This document shows, one piece after another, positions 26,908 through 34,985 of a stretch of 56,518 nucleotides of DNA; position 1 is the first letter of the stretch, and each line of letters opens with the position of its first letter. The DNA comes from Paenibacillus terrae (GTDB taxonomy: Bacteria; Bacillota; Bacilli; Paenibacillales; Paenibacillaceae), in the NCBI RefSeq assembly GCF_000943545.1, contig NZ_JTHP01000042.1:1-56518 (forward strand), in the 5' to 3' direction. The position numbers were made by a program, and so were the translations under genes. The notes under the pieces were generated by a model that ran no database searches, was not told where the DNA came from, and saw only the letters and a program-made list of their open reading frames with translations.

Positions 26908-27237
26908 ATGTTCAAAAATACTTTTAAGACATTTGGCGTCATTGGTAATATTGAAGCGATATCATATCTGTTGCTCGTATGTATCGCTATGCCGCTTAAA
27001 TACGCAGCCGGGATGCCGCAAATGGTAAGATGGGTCGGTATGATCCATGGTATACTGTTCGTGACTTATGTAGTTGCGATTGTGGTCATGCTGATTTTGC
27101 GAAAGCTTTCGGTACTGCAAGGGCTTGTGGCCCTGATTGCCTCATTGCTGCCATTCGGTCCTTTCATTTTTGACCGTAAGGTACTGAAGAAAGCCGAAGC
27201 GCGCGATAATGGTGCTACTACGGTAAAAGCTACATAG
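26908..27237 (+). CDS. DUF3817 integral membrane protein
   Basis: A 109-residue membrane protein with three hydrophobic segments. The DUF3817 signature is visible: an N-terminal FGVIGNIEAISYLLLVCIAMPLKY, then the charged pair around VRWVGMIHGILFVTYV and LLPFGPFIFDRKVL. B. subtilis YdzA is a relative. The function is unknown. ATG follows AAGGGAGG, and a terminator follows. It appears to be a single-gene transcript. Confidence 0.85.
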   Translation: MFKNTFKTFGVIGNIEAISYLLLVCIAMPLKYAAGMPQMVRWVGMIHGILFVTYVVAIVVMLILRKLSVLQGLVALIASLLPFGPFIFDRKVLKKAEARDNGATTVKAT

Positions 27238-27284
27238 GGAAGTCAAAGAAAAGACTCTGTTGACATAAGGATTTTATAGCACAA

Positions 27285-27332
27285 AAAACACGGCTTTTTC
27301 GAGGTTATATAACCCCGGAACAGCCGTGTTTT
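27285..27332 (+). terminator. Terminator of the DUF3817 gene
   Basis: AAAACACGGCT pairs with AGCCGTGTTTT across a loop of 26 bases, ending in TTTT. Confidence 0.75.
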
Positions 27333-27426
27333 GCTCACGTTAACCAACAAAGAAGCAGCGCCAATAATATATCCCTTCAGACAATTTCATTGCTTCCTAT
27401 TATGTAAAATGGTATATAAACCCTGC

Positions 27427-27678
27427 TTAATCTCTTGGGTAATTCACACTCATGATATCCATAAAAGGAACTTTGTCCGTTTCACCATTACTCTCTACAT
27501 GCACCCTGCCCGTTCTCGGGTCCATTTTAACGATCTGCCCGCGGGTTGTCTCCTGACGCCCCCATACGGTCAACACAACTTCGGATTGCTCTTGCTGCGC
27601 TTCTGCAAGCTGGTTCCCGATTTCCTCCAGCACAAATTCATCCCGGGTAGGCCGTTTGGCCACCTTCGCCTTTGCCAC
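27427..27678 (-). CDS. YolD-like protein
   Basis: An 83-residue protein of the YolD-like family. Landmarks are LTVWGRQETTRGQIVKMD, then TGRVHVE and KVPFMDIMSVNYP. Family members in Bacillus often lie beside Y-family polymerases (UvrX/YqjW), but no polymerase is next to this one. The role is unknown. The start is GTG at 27678 after AAGGAAGGGTG. Confidence 0.8.
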   Translation of the reverse strand: MAKAKVAKRPTRDEFVLEEIGNQLAEAQQEQSEVVLTVWGRQETTRGQIVKMDPRTGRVHVESNGETDKVPFMDIMSVNYPRD

Positions 27679-27789
27679 TTGCTTTCACCCTTCCTTTACT
27701 GCAAAATCAAATTCATTCCATTTTACCATACTTTTCATCATTTGGTGCTGGGAATCTGAGTTAATTCGTGGCACTTGCGTATAAAAAAA

Positions 27790-27822
27790 GAGCCGATTTC
27801 TCACGAACAAGAAAATCGGCTC
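27790..27822 (-). terminator. Terminator of the LmrA-like regulator gene
   Basis: GAGCCGATTT pairs with AAATCGGCTC, followed on the minus strand by a run of seven T. Confidence 0.8.
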
Positions 27823-27861
27823 TCAAAGCTGGTCAGTCAGGAAGCATTTCCATATCCTTTT

Positions 27862-28431
27862 TTATTTGATCAGCTGTGGAATGTAATTCGCTACATTATG
27901 AATAGGTGCGCTGCTCTGCTGAGTAAGGGCCAGAATTAAGGCGCCTTCCAGCATGGAAATAATAAGTACCGCCAGACTATGTGCCTTTTCCTCTGTCCAT
28001 CCCGCTGTCTGAAGACGTTCCATATAGATATGTTGCCAATCTGTAAACGTATTCACGCAGGCACGCCGCAACGACTCGCTGATGCAGGAAGTTTCCGCAG
28101 CAGCCCAAAATCCCATAGGCATAAAGCCATTAAAGTTCGTTTGGTCCGCTTCCTCAGCTGTATTACGGATGAAATCCTGTATGGCGAGCACAGGGTCCTC
28201 TTTCCCTGATAGCGTTTCTTTCAACTTTTTCTTAATAAATTCATTCCCTCTTCTGATGCACTCCAAAGCCAATTCCTCTTTGCCACGCGGAAAATAATAA
28301 TAAAGCGAGCCCTTCGGTGAGCCACTCTCCGCAAGAATCTGATTGAGTCCGGTAGCATGGTAGCCCTGATGAAAAAAGAGCTTGGAAGCGGTTTGTACAA
28401 TATTTTCATATGATTCGGGTTTAGTAGCCAT
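27862..28431 (-). CDS. TetR-family repressor, LmrA/YxaF-like
   Basis: A 189-residue TetR regulator. The helix-turn-helix is YHATGLNQILAESGSPKGSLYYYFPRGKEELALE, characteristic of the LmrA/QdoR (YxaF) branch. The start at 28431 (MATKPESYENI) follows AAGGATG; an ATG at 28440 overlaps that site. It is divergent from a DHA2 multidrug exporter. The shared 120-base promoter region holds a box resembling the LmrA/QdoR operator, so it probably represses the exporter until a flavonoid or drug binds. The ligand is inferred from the family. Confidence 0.88.
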   Translation of the reverse strand: MATKPESYENIVQTASKLFFHQGYHATGLNQILAESGSPKGSLYYYFPRGKEELALECIRRGNEFIKKKLKETLSGKEDPVLAIQDFIRNTAEEADQTNFNGFMPMGFWAAAETSCISESLRRACVNTFTDWQHIYMERLQTAGWTEEKAHSLAVLIISMLEGALILALTQQSSAPIHNVANYIPQLIK

Positions 28432-28462
28432 ATACAGCATCCTTATAATATTTAAATTTTTT

Positions 28463-28492
28463 TTGACAAAAAAATAACTTCACGTTTATTAT
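28463..28492 (+). promoter_or_regulatory. Probable sigma-A promoter of the DHA2 exporter
   Basis: TTGACA at 28463-28468, an 18-base spacer, then TATTAT at 28487-28492. The LmrA-like operator begins two bases downstream, an ideal position for repression. Confidence 0.6.
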
Positions 28493-28493
28493 A

Positions 28494-28511
28494 TATAGAC
28501 CGATCACTATA
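28494..28511. promoter_or_regulatory. LmrA/QdoR-type operator
   Basis: TATAGACCGATCACTATA has TATAG/CTATA arms around a CCGATC centre. It resembles the TAGACCnntCTA box recognised by LmrA and QdoR in Bacillus subtilis. It lies in the divergent promoter region of the regulator and exporter. Confidence 0.65.
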
Positions 28512-28551
28512 ATTCAATACCCATTAATTTTATTGGAGGAACAAAAACAAC

Positions 28552-30033
28552 ATGAGTACAATGAGTACAATGAGTCAAACAAGCCCTCCGTCTGATCCCA
28601 AGACGTTCAAGGTGCTGCCTATTATGATTGCCCTGCTGCTTAGCGGCTTTATCGGAATGTTCAGTGAAACGGCGTTGAACATTGCGCTGAATGATTTGAT
28701 GCAGATTTTGCACATTACAACAGCAACAGCCCAATGGCTGACCACGGCCTTTCTGCTGACACTCGGTATTTTGGTACCTGTATCGGGTTTGCTGCTTCAA
28801 ACCTTTACGACAAGACAGCTTTTCGTCACATCACTGCTGTTCTCTATTGCAGGCTGTCTCGTTGCTGCGTTAGCACCAACCTTTTCAGTGCTATTGATCG
28901 CACGCATTCTTCAAGCCGTCGGTACGGCGCTGTTATTACCGTTGATGTTTAACACCATCTTGATCATTTTCCCGGCTGAAAAGAGAGGCGCAGCTATGGG
29001 GATCATCGGATTGGTTATTATGTTTGCTCCTGCGGTGGGACCTACGATTGCGGGTCTGGTGCTGCAAAATCTGTCCTGGCACTGGATTTTCTGGATCTCC
29101 CTTCCGTTTCTGATTCTTTCGCTGATTTGCGGTATCCTGTTTATGCAGAATGTTTCAGAGATTACAAAACCGAAAATTGACGTTTTATCTATTCTGCTGT
29201 CTTCTATTGGCTTCGGTGGCGTTGTGTTCGGTTTCAGTAAATCTGGAGAAGGCGGCGAAGGCTGGGCTAGTCTGGTAGTTTTGCTCCCTCTGATCATCGG
29301 CTTGGTATCTTTGATTCTGTTCTCTGTACGCCAGTTGAAAATGAAGCAACCGATGTTGAATTTGCGCGTCTTTAAATATCCGATGTTTGTTATCGGCGTT
29401 GTGATGGTCTTCCTGTGTATGATGACGATCCTTTCTACAATGCTGATTCTCCCACTCTTTTTGCAAAAAGGGCTGGCCCTGTCCGCGCTGTCCGCAGGAT
29501 TGGTGCTTCTGCCCGGCGGAATTATCAATGGTCTGTTGTCACCCATCATGGGTTCCCTGTTCGATAAATTCGGTCCAAAATGGCTCGTTATTCCGGGACT
29601 TGTGATCGTTGCCGCTGTCTTGTTTTTCCTATCCGGCATTACGACGGCATCAGCTATCGTACTCATTATTGTGCTGCATAGCTGCCTGATGATCGGTATT
29701 TCCATGATCATGATGCCTGCTCAGACGAACGGTCTGAATCAGTTGCCGATGGATCTGTACCCGGACGGTACAGCCATTATGAGTACGCTCCAGCAAGTTG
29801 CTGGTGCAATCGGTACAGCCGTGGCGGTCAGCATTCTCTCCAAGGGCATGGAAAGCTATTTGAGTCAATCCAGTATGCCGAAATCTGTAGAAGAATTGGC
29901 GAATGCTATGGCGTTTGGATCACAGAATTCTTTCTTCTTTGCCATGATCGTCAGTGTAATTGGATTAATTCTTGCGTTCTTCATTCGCAGAGTTCATGTA
30001 GAAAAAGGGGCTGCTCAAGCTCCCATGCATTAA
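28552..30033 (+). CDS. DHA2-family multidrug efflux MFS transporter, LmrB-like
   Basis: A 493-residue proton-driven drug exporter with 14 predicted membrane segments. Motif A-like and antiporter motif regions are visible (TTAFLLTLGILVPVSGLLLQTF; GPTIAGLVLQNLSWHWIFWISLP, the motif C/D2 region). Length and order match LmrB/EmrB-type pumps. The start region is a tandem repeat, ATGAGTACA twice then ATGAGTCAA, offering three in-phase starts. GGAGGA lies 13 bases before the first. It is controlled by the divergent LmrA-like repressor. It could also export the NRPS product, but nothing in position or sequence shows this. Confidence 0.88.
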   Translation: MSTMSTMSQTSPPSDPKTFKVLPIMIALLLSGFIGMFSETALNIALNDLMQILHITTATAQWLTTAFLLTLGILVPVSGLLLQTFTTRQLFVTSLLFSIAGCLVAALAPTFSVLLIARILQAVGTALLLPLMFNTILIIFPAEKRGAAMGIIGLVIMFAPAVGPTIAGLVLQNLSWHWIFWISLPFLILSLICGILFMQNVSEITKPKIDVLSILLSSIGFGGVVFGFSKSGEGGEGWASLVVLLPLIIGLVSLILFSVRQLKMKQPMLNLRVFKYPMFVIGVVMVFLCMMTILSTMLILPLFLQKGLALSALSAGLVLLPGGIINGLLSPIMGSLFDKFGPKWLVIPGLVIVAAVLFFLSGITTASAIVLIIVLHSCLMIGISMIMMPAQTNGLNQLPMDLYPDGTAIMSTLQQVAGAIGTAVAVSILSKGMESYLSQSSMPKSVEELANAMAFGSQNSFFFAMIVSVIGLILAFFIRRVHVEKGAAQAPMH

Positions 30034-30090
30034 TAGATAACTTTATAGCTATCTGGACTAGCACTTTAATTTTAAAAAGCTAAAAATTCA

Positions 30091-30134
30091 AAAGGCTGCT
30101 GATCGTATCTTGACGGTCAAGCAGCCTTTCTTAT
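30091..30134 (+). terminator. Terminator of the DHA2 exporter gene
   Basis: AAAGGCTGCT pairs with AGCAGCCTTT across a 19-base loop, followed by CTTATT. Confidence 0.7.
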
Positions 30135-30317
30135 TATAAATTTATATACATAATCATACGATTACATATTTACAAAGCTTCACCGATTGGTTACGATATC
30201 CTTTATGAAAAATGTAAAAGTTACGTTTACGTGCAATAAGATATTTGCTGTAAACGCACCCTAAGATAAAAGTGTCATCTGAATACATATACAACCGTAA
30301 CTGGAGGTTTTTTCAAC

Positions 30318-31628
30318 ATGTTGCCTTCCCACCGAGCTTATCTTGCTTTAGCCATTCCTTTAATTATCTCAACGATTACGACCCCGCTACTCGGTGCGGT
30401 AGATACTGCGGTAATCGGTCATTTGAGCCATTCTGCCTATTTGGGCGGTGTGGCAGTAGGTACTCTTATTTTCAATACTTTATATTGGCTGTTTGGCTTT
30501 CTGCGCGTCAGCACATCGGCTTTTACCGCACAGGCGGCCGGGGCTAAAAATAACGACCAGGGTATAGCCGCCCTCATGCGTCCGATGGGGATTGCTTTGG
30601 TGATCGGTGCGTTGTTCATTCTGCTGCAAAAGCCGATCCTGCTAGCCTCCCTCCAGCTTATCCATCCTGCTGAGGATGTGGCGGCGCAGGCATCGATTTA
30701 TTTTAACATTCGTATTTGGGGAGCGCCCCTCACGCTGGTGAACTATGTACTGCTCGGCTGGCTAATGGGATTGTCTCGCGTAAAGGCGACACTGCTTTTG
30801 CAAATTTCCATGAATGTTATCAATATGGTGCTGGCTATTGTATTCACACAAATCATACAATGGGATGTAGCTGGTGTAGCTGGCGCTACTCTGAATGCTG
30901 AGGTCCTCGCATGTGTACTTGGTTTTGTGCTGGTGCTTCGTTCGTCGGTCTGGAAAGAATGGAAGCGTAGCGGACAGCGGGATTGGCGGGGGTGGTTTGG
31001 AGCTTCAGAGCTGAAAAGCGTTATGGCTACGAACCTGGACCTTATGATCCGCACAGCCTGTCTGCTGACGATGTTTAATCTGTTTACATCGCGCAGTGCA
31101 AGTTTTGGAACCGATCAGCTTGCGGCGAACGCTATTTTGCTGCAAATCCACTACCTTATGGCTTACTGTTTTGACGGATTTGCCAACGCCAGCAGCATTA
31201 TGACGGGTCAGGCCCGGGGTGCAAGGGATCCAAAAATGCTGCAAAGAGTTATTCATTTATCCTGGTTCTGGACGATTGTAACTAGTGTGCTGATGGGTGG
31301 GCTGTATTTTGCATTGAAGGAGCCGCTTATCCGTCTGTTTACCGATAACGCTACCGTGATCAGCCTTACGGGTCCATATAACGCTTGGTTAGTCGCCTTT
31401 CCACTGGCCGCCGGACTGGGGCTGGTATTCTACGGTGTATTTACAGGCATGACGGTGACGTACCCGATCCGTAATTCCATGCTCATTTCACTGGTCTTCT
31501 TTTTGATCGCGCTGTTCTGGTGCGTTCCCCACTATGGGAATCATGGGCTTTGGCTCTCGTTCATCGTATTTGCTTTAGGGCGGTCGCTGTTTCTTGTGAT
31601 CTATTTGCCTCGGTTGCAGAGGATATAG
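30318..31628 (+). CDS. MATE-family efflux transporter, DinF-like
   Basis: A 436-residue multidrug and toxic compound extrusion protein with about twelve hydrophobic segments. The N-terminal signature LALAIPLIISTITTPLLGAVDTAVIGHL and the second half repeat near FGTDQLAANAILLQIHYLMAYCFDGFANASS mark the DinF branch. It would use a cation gradient to expel drugs or oxidants. ATG follows GGAGG with good spacing. It faces the catalase gene tail to tail, with two hairpins between. Confidence 0.88.
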   Translation: MLPSHRAYLALAIPLIISTITTPLLGAVDTAVIGHLSHSAYLGGVAVGTLIFNTLYWLFGFLRVSTSAFTAQAAGAKNNDQGIAALMRPMGIALVIGALFILLQKPILLASLQLIHPAEDVAAQASIYFNIRIWGAPLTLVNYVLLGWLMGLSRVKATLLLQISMNVINMVLAIVFTQIIQWDVAGVAGATLNAEVLACVLGFVLVLRSSVWKEWKRSGQRDWRGWFGASELKSVMATNLDLMIRTACLLTMFNLFTSRSASFGTDQLAANAILLQIHYLMAYCFDGFANASSIMTGQARGARDPKMLQRVIHLSWFWTIVTSVLMGGLYFALKEPLIRLFTDNATVISLTGPYNAWLVAFPLAAGLGLVFYGVFTGMTVTYPIRNSMLISLVFFLIALFWCVPHYGNHGLWLSFIVFALGRSLFLVIYLPRLQRI

Positions 31629-31657
31629 CAATTTATAGTGCTGGAGGATGTCGCCGG

Positions 31658-31705
31658 TGTCTCCAGATTTACACCGCTGAGTGTAATTCAATAAATCTGG
31701 AGACA
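31658..31705. repeat. Perfect 14-bp inverted repeat downstream of the MATE gene
   Basis: TGTCTCCAGATTTA pairs exactly with TAAATCTGGAGACA across a 20-base loop, 30 bases after the MATE stop. There is no T tract, so it may be an mRNA-stabilising hairpin or a weak terminator. Confidence 0.6.
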
Positions 31706-31777
31706 ACAGCGTTTGGAGCAACGTTCCGTTCGCGGAGCGTCCACCACAAACACCCGCTTTACATCGTACTCAAAAGC

Positions 31778-31830
31778 AAAGGATGTCCCATCAACCATCT
31801 ATATGATGGCGTTGGGACATCCTTTTTAAT
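31778..31830. terminator. Bidirectional terminator between MATE and catalase genes
   Basis: AAAGGATGTCCCA pairs with TGGGACATCCTTT, with TTTTT on the plus side and AAA-rich sequence (T on the minus strand) on the other. It serves the converging genes. Confidence 0.8.
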
Positions 31831-31868
31831 TAATTAAGGTTATTTGTGTGTGGGAGTTGCAGACACCT

Positions 31869-33329
31869 CTACTCGCCTTGAGGAACGGTCAAGCCCAAAC
31901 CTTCGGCTACACGGCGTCCGTACTCAGGATCAGCCTTGTAGAAATGTCCAATCTGACGCAGCTTGATTTCATCACTTTCCACCGGCTTCATCGCACCCAC
32001 GATGTTTTGTACCAGACGCGCCCGTTCTTCTTCGCTGAGCAAGCGGTACAGATCGCCCGGTTGAGTATAGTGATCATGATGATCATAACCCACACTTTGT
32101 GCTTCTCCACTCACTTCAAAAGGAGCGATGTTGTGCGCTGGAGACTCTTTCGGCCCACCGAGGCTATTAGGCTCATAATAGACCGATCTGCCACCATTGT
32201 CGTCACTACGCAATGCACCATCACGTTGATAGTTGTGTACTTCCGCATGTGGTCGATTGATCGGTAATGAATTGTGATTTGCGCCTACACGGTAGCGATG
32301 TGCGTCTCCGTAGGCAAACAGGCGTCCTTGCAGCATTTTATCCGGAGATGCTTCAATACCTGGAACGAACGAACCCGGAGAGAACGTTGCTTGCTCTACT
32401 TCTGCAAAATAATTCTCAGGATTGCGATTTAATACCATGCGTCCCAGCTCGATCAGCGGGTAATCCTTTTGCGACCATACTTTCGTCACATCAAATGGAT
32501 CAAAGCGGTATGTGTCCGCATCCTCCACAGGCATAATTTGCACATGAAGCCTCCATGCAGGGAAATCACCCTTGTCAATGGCATTAAACAGATCTTCGGT
32601 ATGATAATCCGGGTGTTCACCGGCAATTTTGGCAGCCAGCTCTACATCGAGATTTTGAACGCCTTGCTCTGTTTTAAAATGATATTTCACCCATACCGCC
32701 TGCCCTTCGGCATTGACCCACTTGAACGTGTGGCTACCGAATCCATGCATATGTCTGAGTGTAGCGGGAATGCCGCGATCGGACATCAGAATACTTACTT
32801 GATGCAGCGATTCAGGAGATAAGGACCAGAAATCCCAAACGGCATTAGGGTTTTTCAGATGAGTTTGGGGGTGACGTTTTTGCGTATGAATAAAGTCCGG
32901 AAATTTGATAGCATCCCGGATGAAAAATACGGGTGTGTTGTTACCTACGAGATCGTAGTTGCCTTCCTCGGTATAAAACTTCACCGCAAAACCACGCGGG
33001 TCGCGTACCGTATCAGACGAGCCTTGCTCACCGGCAACCGTAGAAAAACGGATAAACATCGGTGTGCGCTTGCCTACCTCAGATAAAAAGCTTGCTTTTG
33101 TATAGGCAGATAAATCCTTAGTGACTTCAAAATAGCCGTGCGCCCCTGCGCCCTTGGCATGAACCACACGCTCCGGCACACGTTCCCGGTTAAAATGCGC
33201 AAGCTTTTCCAGTAGATGCACATCCTGAATCAATATAGGTCCGCGTGATCCAGCCGTTATAGAATTTTGATTATCACCGACAGGAGCGCCCCAGCTGGTA
33301 GTCAGGTTGGTTGGTTGTTTATTCATCAT
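31869..33329 (-). CDS. katA: Monofunctional heme catalase
   Basis: A 486-residue clade-3-sized small-subunit catalase that converts hydrogen peroxide to water and oxygen. Catalytic His57 is in RVVHAKGAGAHG. The conserved Asn region (VGNNTPVFFIRD) and the proximal heme tyrosine in GRLFAYGDAHRYRVG are also present. The start is the first of two adjacent ATG codons (33329), after GAGGTGATTTC. A long hairpin with a T run lies in the 120 bases upstream (33374-33450). PerR control is expected for this family, but no convincing PerR box was found by eye. Confidence 0.93.
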   Translation of the reverse strand: MMNKQPTNLTTSWGAPVGDNQNSITAGSRGPILIQDVHLLEKLAHFNRERVPERVVHAKGAGAHGYFEVTKDLSAYTKASFLSEVGKRTPMFIRFSTVAGEQGSSDTVRDPRGFAVKFYTEEGNYDLVGNNTPVFFIRDAIKFPDFIHTQKRHPQTHLKNPNAVWDFWSLSPESLHQVSILMSDRGIPATLRHMHGFGSHTFKWVNAEGQAVWVKYHFKTEQGVQNLDVELAAKIAGEHPDYHTEDLFNAIDKGDFPAWRLHVQIMPVEDADTYRFDPFDVTKVWSQKDYPLIELGRMVLNRNPENYFAEVEQATFSPGSFVPGIEASPDKMLQGRLFAYGDAHRYRVGANHNSLPINRPHAEVHNYQRDGALRSDDNGGRSVYYEPNSLGGPKESPAHNIAPFEVSGEAQSVGYDHHDHYTQPGDLYRLLSEEERARLVQNIVGAMKPVESDEIKLRQIGHFYKADPEYGRRVAEGLGLTVPQGE

Positions 33330-33373
33330 TGAAATCACCTCTTGAATGAATTGGTTGGTTATGTGCTGTAAAC

Positions 33374-33450
33374 AAAAAACCTCCCGCCTCTAGCGCCGAA
33401 CATCTGAAAAAACTAGGGGGAAATTTCAGACGGCTTCAAGATCGAGAGGT
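33374..33450 (-). terminator. Long hairpin with T run between cysC and katA
   Basis: On the minus strand ACCTCTCG at the 5' side can pair with CGGGAGGT, followed by TTTTTTG. Inside is a second hairpin TCTGAAA/TTTCAGA. CCTCT can alternatively pair with AGAGG just before the 3' arm. It is either the terminator of cysC, 75-150 bases after its stop, or an attenuator in the katA leader. Confidence 0.6.
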
Positions 33451-33524
33451 CTATTCTATTTAAACATGAATTCCATTTTAGATAATGAAGATTTCAGGAA
33501 GATTTGAAAAAGGTTTGGCGAAGA

Positions 33525-34127
33525 TTAGAGCAACAATGATTCCCTATCGAGAAAATCCAGTATATCCTGAACCGACTGGCCAATCTCCCGGCCTTCAGTG
33601 GATACGATGAGTTCAGGCTCCAAAGGTGCCTCGTAAGGCGCATCAATACCAGTAAAATGGCGTATTTCTCCGGCTCTTGCCTTCTTGTACATGCCTTTGG
33701 GATCACGTCGCTCGCATTCCTCCAGACTGCACTGGATATAGATTTCATAACAGCCTTCCTGCTGCAAGATATCCTTTACCATTTCACGATCCTCACGATA
33801 AGGAGAGATCGTAGCACAAATCGTCAGCACTCCCGCATGTGACATCAGCTTCGCTACTTCAGCAATACGACGAATGTTTTCTTTGCGGTCAGCGGGCAGG
33901 AAACCCAGATTGCGATTTAGACCATGCCGAACATTATCCCCATCCAAAATAAACGTGTGTATGCCTCGTGCAAATAGTGCTTTTTCCAGTGTGGAGGATA
34001 CCGTTGATTTTCCCGAGCCAGACAGCCCCGTAAACCAAAGTACCGGGCTTTTATGCCCATTCAGAAGCTGACGCGCTTGCTTGTCAACGTCTGACACATG
34101 CCAGGTGACGTTCTCATTTGGATTCAT
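33525..34127 (-). CDS. cysC: Adenylyl-sulfate (APS) kinase
   Basis: A 200-residue P-loop kinase making PAPS from APS and ATP. The Walker A is GLSGSGKS (34-41), with the family signatures LDGDNVRHGLN, DRKENIRR, SPYREDRE and the lid region. The serine usually in the GFSxADR segment is replaced: the sequence reads GFLPADR. The start follows AAAGGAGAGTGCTG. No ATP sulfurylase or PAPS reductase gene is adjacent. It lies 62 bases downstream of the PARG-like gene and may belong to the same transcript as the ADP-ribose genes, which would be unusual for a sulfate-assimilation enzyme. Confidence 0.9.
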   Translation of the reverse strand: MNPNENVTWHVSDVDKQARQLLNGHKSPVLWFTGLSGSGKSTVSSTLEKALFARGIHTFILDGDNVRHGLNRNLGFLPADRKENIRRIAEVAKLMSHAGVLTICATISPYREDREMVKDILQQEGCYEIYIQCSLEECERRDPKGMYKKARAGEIRHFTGIDAPYEAPLEPELIVSTEGREIGQSVQDILDFLDRESLLL

Positions 34128-34189
34128 TCAGCACTCTCCTTTTTCATAACTTATCACTGTATATGGTTTTTGAAACACGTCCCCCAGCT

Positions 34190-34979
34190 TTAGGAAAGGC
34201 CGTATTTAAAGGCGTTCAAGGTACGCTGTCCTGCTGTATGATCCAGCACCGCAAAAACAATCCGGTCAAACAACAATCCATATCCTTCATCTACAAGCAC
34301 TTGCTTGAACCAGACGGCAACCTCTTCCGGCTTATTGCGGAATACCCCACAGCCATAGGCTCCCAGCACAAGATGCTCTACCCCGTTTTGCGCAGCCAAA
34401 CTGAGTATGTAACGGATTCGCTCCAGCATCACTTCGCCAATCCGATTTACCTGCTCTGGCTCCCGTTCTCGCACGACTCCAGCATTAACAGCAGGTGCGG
34501 TCAGAAAAGCGACTAGGTACGGCTTCTCCAGCTGCATTCCCTGATCATCCCGAAATACCGGCACATCAGGCGAATAAATCATATAATCCGAATAAAAACA
34601 GCTTCGCAGCTTCCGATTGTGCTGGTACATTTCTTCCATTTGTAAAATACAAGGATACAATGCTGACGATCGAGCCAGGCTTTCCTCTTGTGCCTGACTG
34701 CCTCCGAGAAATCCGCCACCCGGATTTTTGGCTGATGCAAAATTCAGACACGCCACGTGCTCCAGCTTCTCCGAAACCTGGAGCCTATACGCCGCCTCCA
34801 ATGTGCTTTCTCCCGTAACTTCCATCTTCTCATGAATCGTCTGTTGCGTCAGCCGAGAAGACTCTAATGCGCCTTTTAATAGAAAAATCTTTTCCTCCGC
34901 TCTCCAAAATAGATAACGTTTCCTGCGCCATATGTGATCGAATATCCCGGTTGCTCCGGGTGTCCATTGTATGTTTCAT
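34190..34979 (-). pseudogene. PARG-like / macro-domain protein (TIGR02452 type), one frameshift
   Basis: A microbial poly(ADP-ribose) glycohydrolase-like protein of about 263 residues. The glycohydrolase signature is present (NFASAKNPGGGFLGGSQAQEESLARSS), then VLGAYGCGVFRNKPEEVA. Frame one starts at 34979 (MKHTMDTRSNRDIR, after AAGGAGG) and ends its match at ETLSILE. Frame two carries EEKIFLLKGALESSRLTQQTIHEKMEVTGES and the rest. The break is near 34905-34912 and is about one missing base. The enzyme family removes ADP-ribose from targets. Its start is six bases after the NADAR stop, so the genes are one operon. A start at ATG 34825 would lose the first 50 residues. Confidence 0.8.
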
Positions 34980-34985
34980 GAATGG

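Noticed and set aside
28911..29711. 266-residue open frame on the minus strand inside the DHA2 exporter gene
   Set aside because: It is antisense to a well-conserved membrane protein gene, has no ribosome site and an unlikely composition rich in Ile, Arg, Thr and Pro.
28552..31628. Assigning the MFS and MATE exporters to the NRPS cluster
   Set aside because: They are 6-9 kb away on the other strand, with their own regulator and unrelated genes between; no sequence evidence links them.
33374..33450. Known riboswitch (SAM, FMN, fluoride, guanidine) in the katA leader
   Set aside because: None of the conserved core sequences of these classes could be found; only hairpins with a T tract are visible.
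33420..33490. PerR box upstream of katA
   Set aside because: Sequences such as TTAGATAATGAAGAT differ from the TTATAATNATTATAA consensus at too many positions to report.
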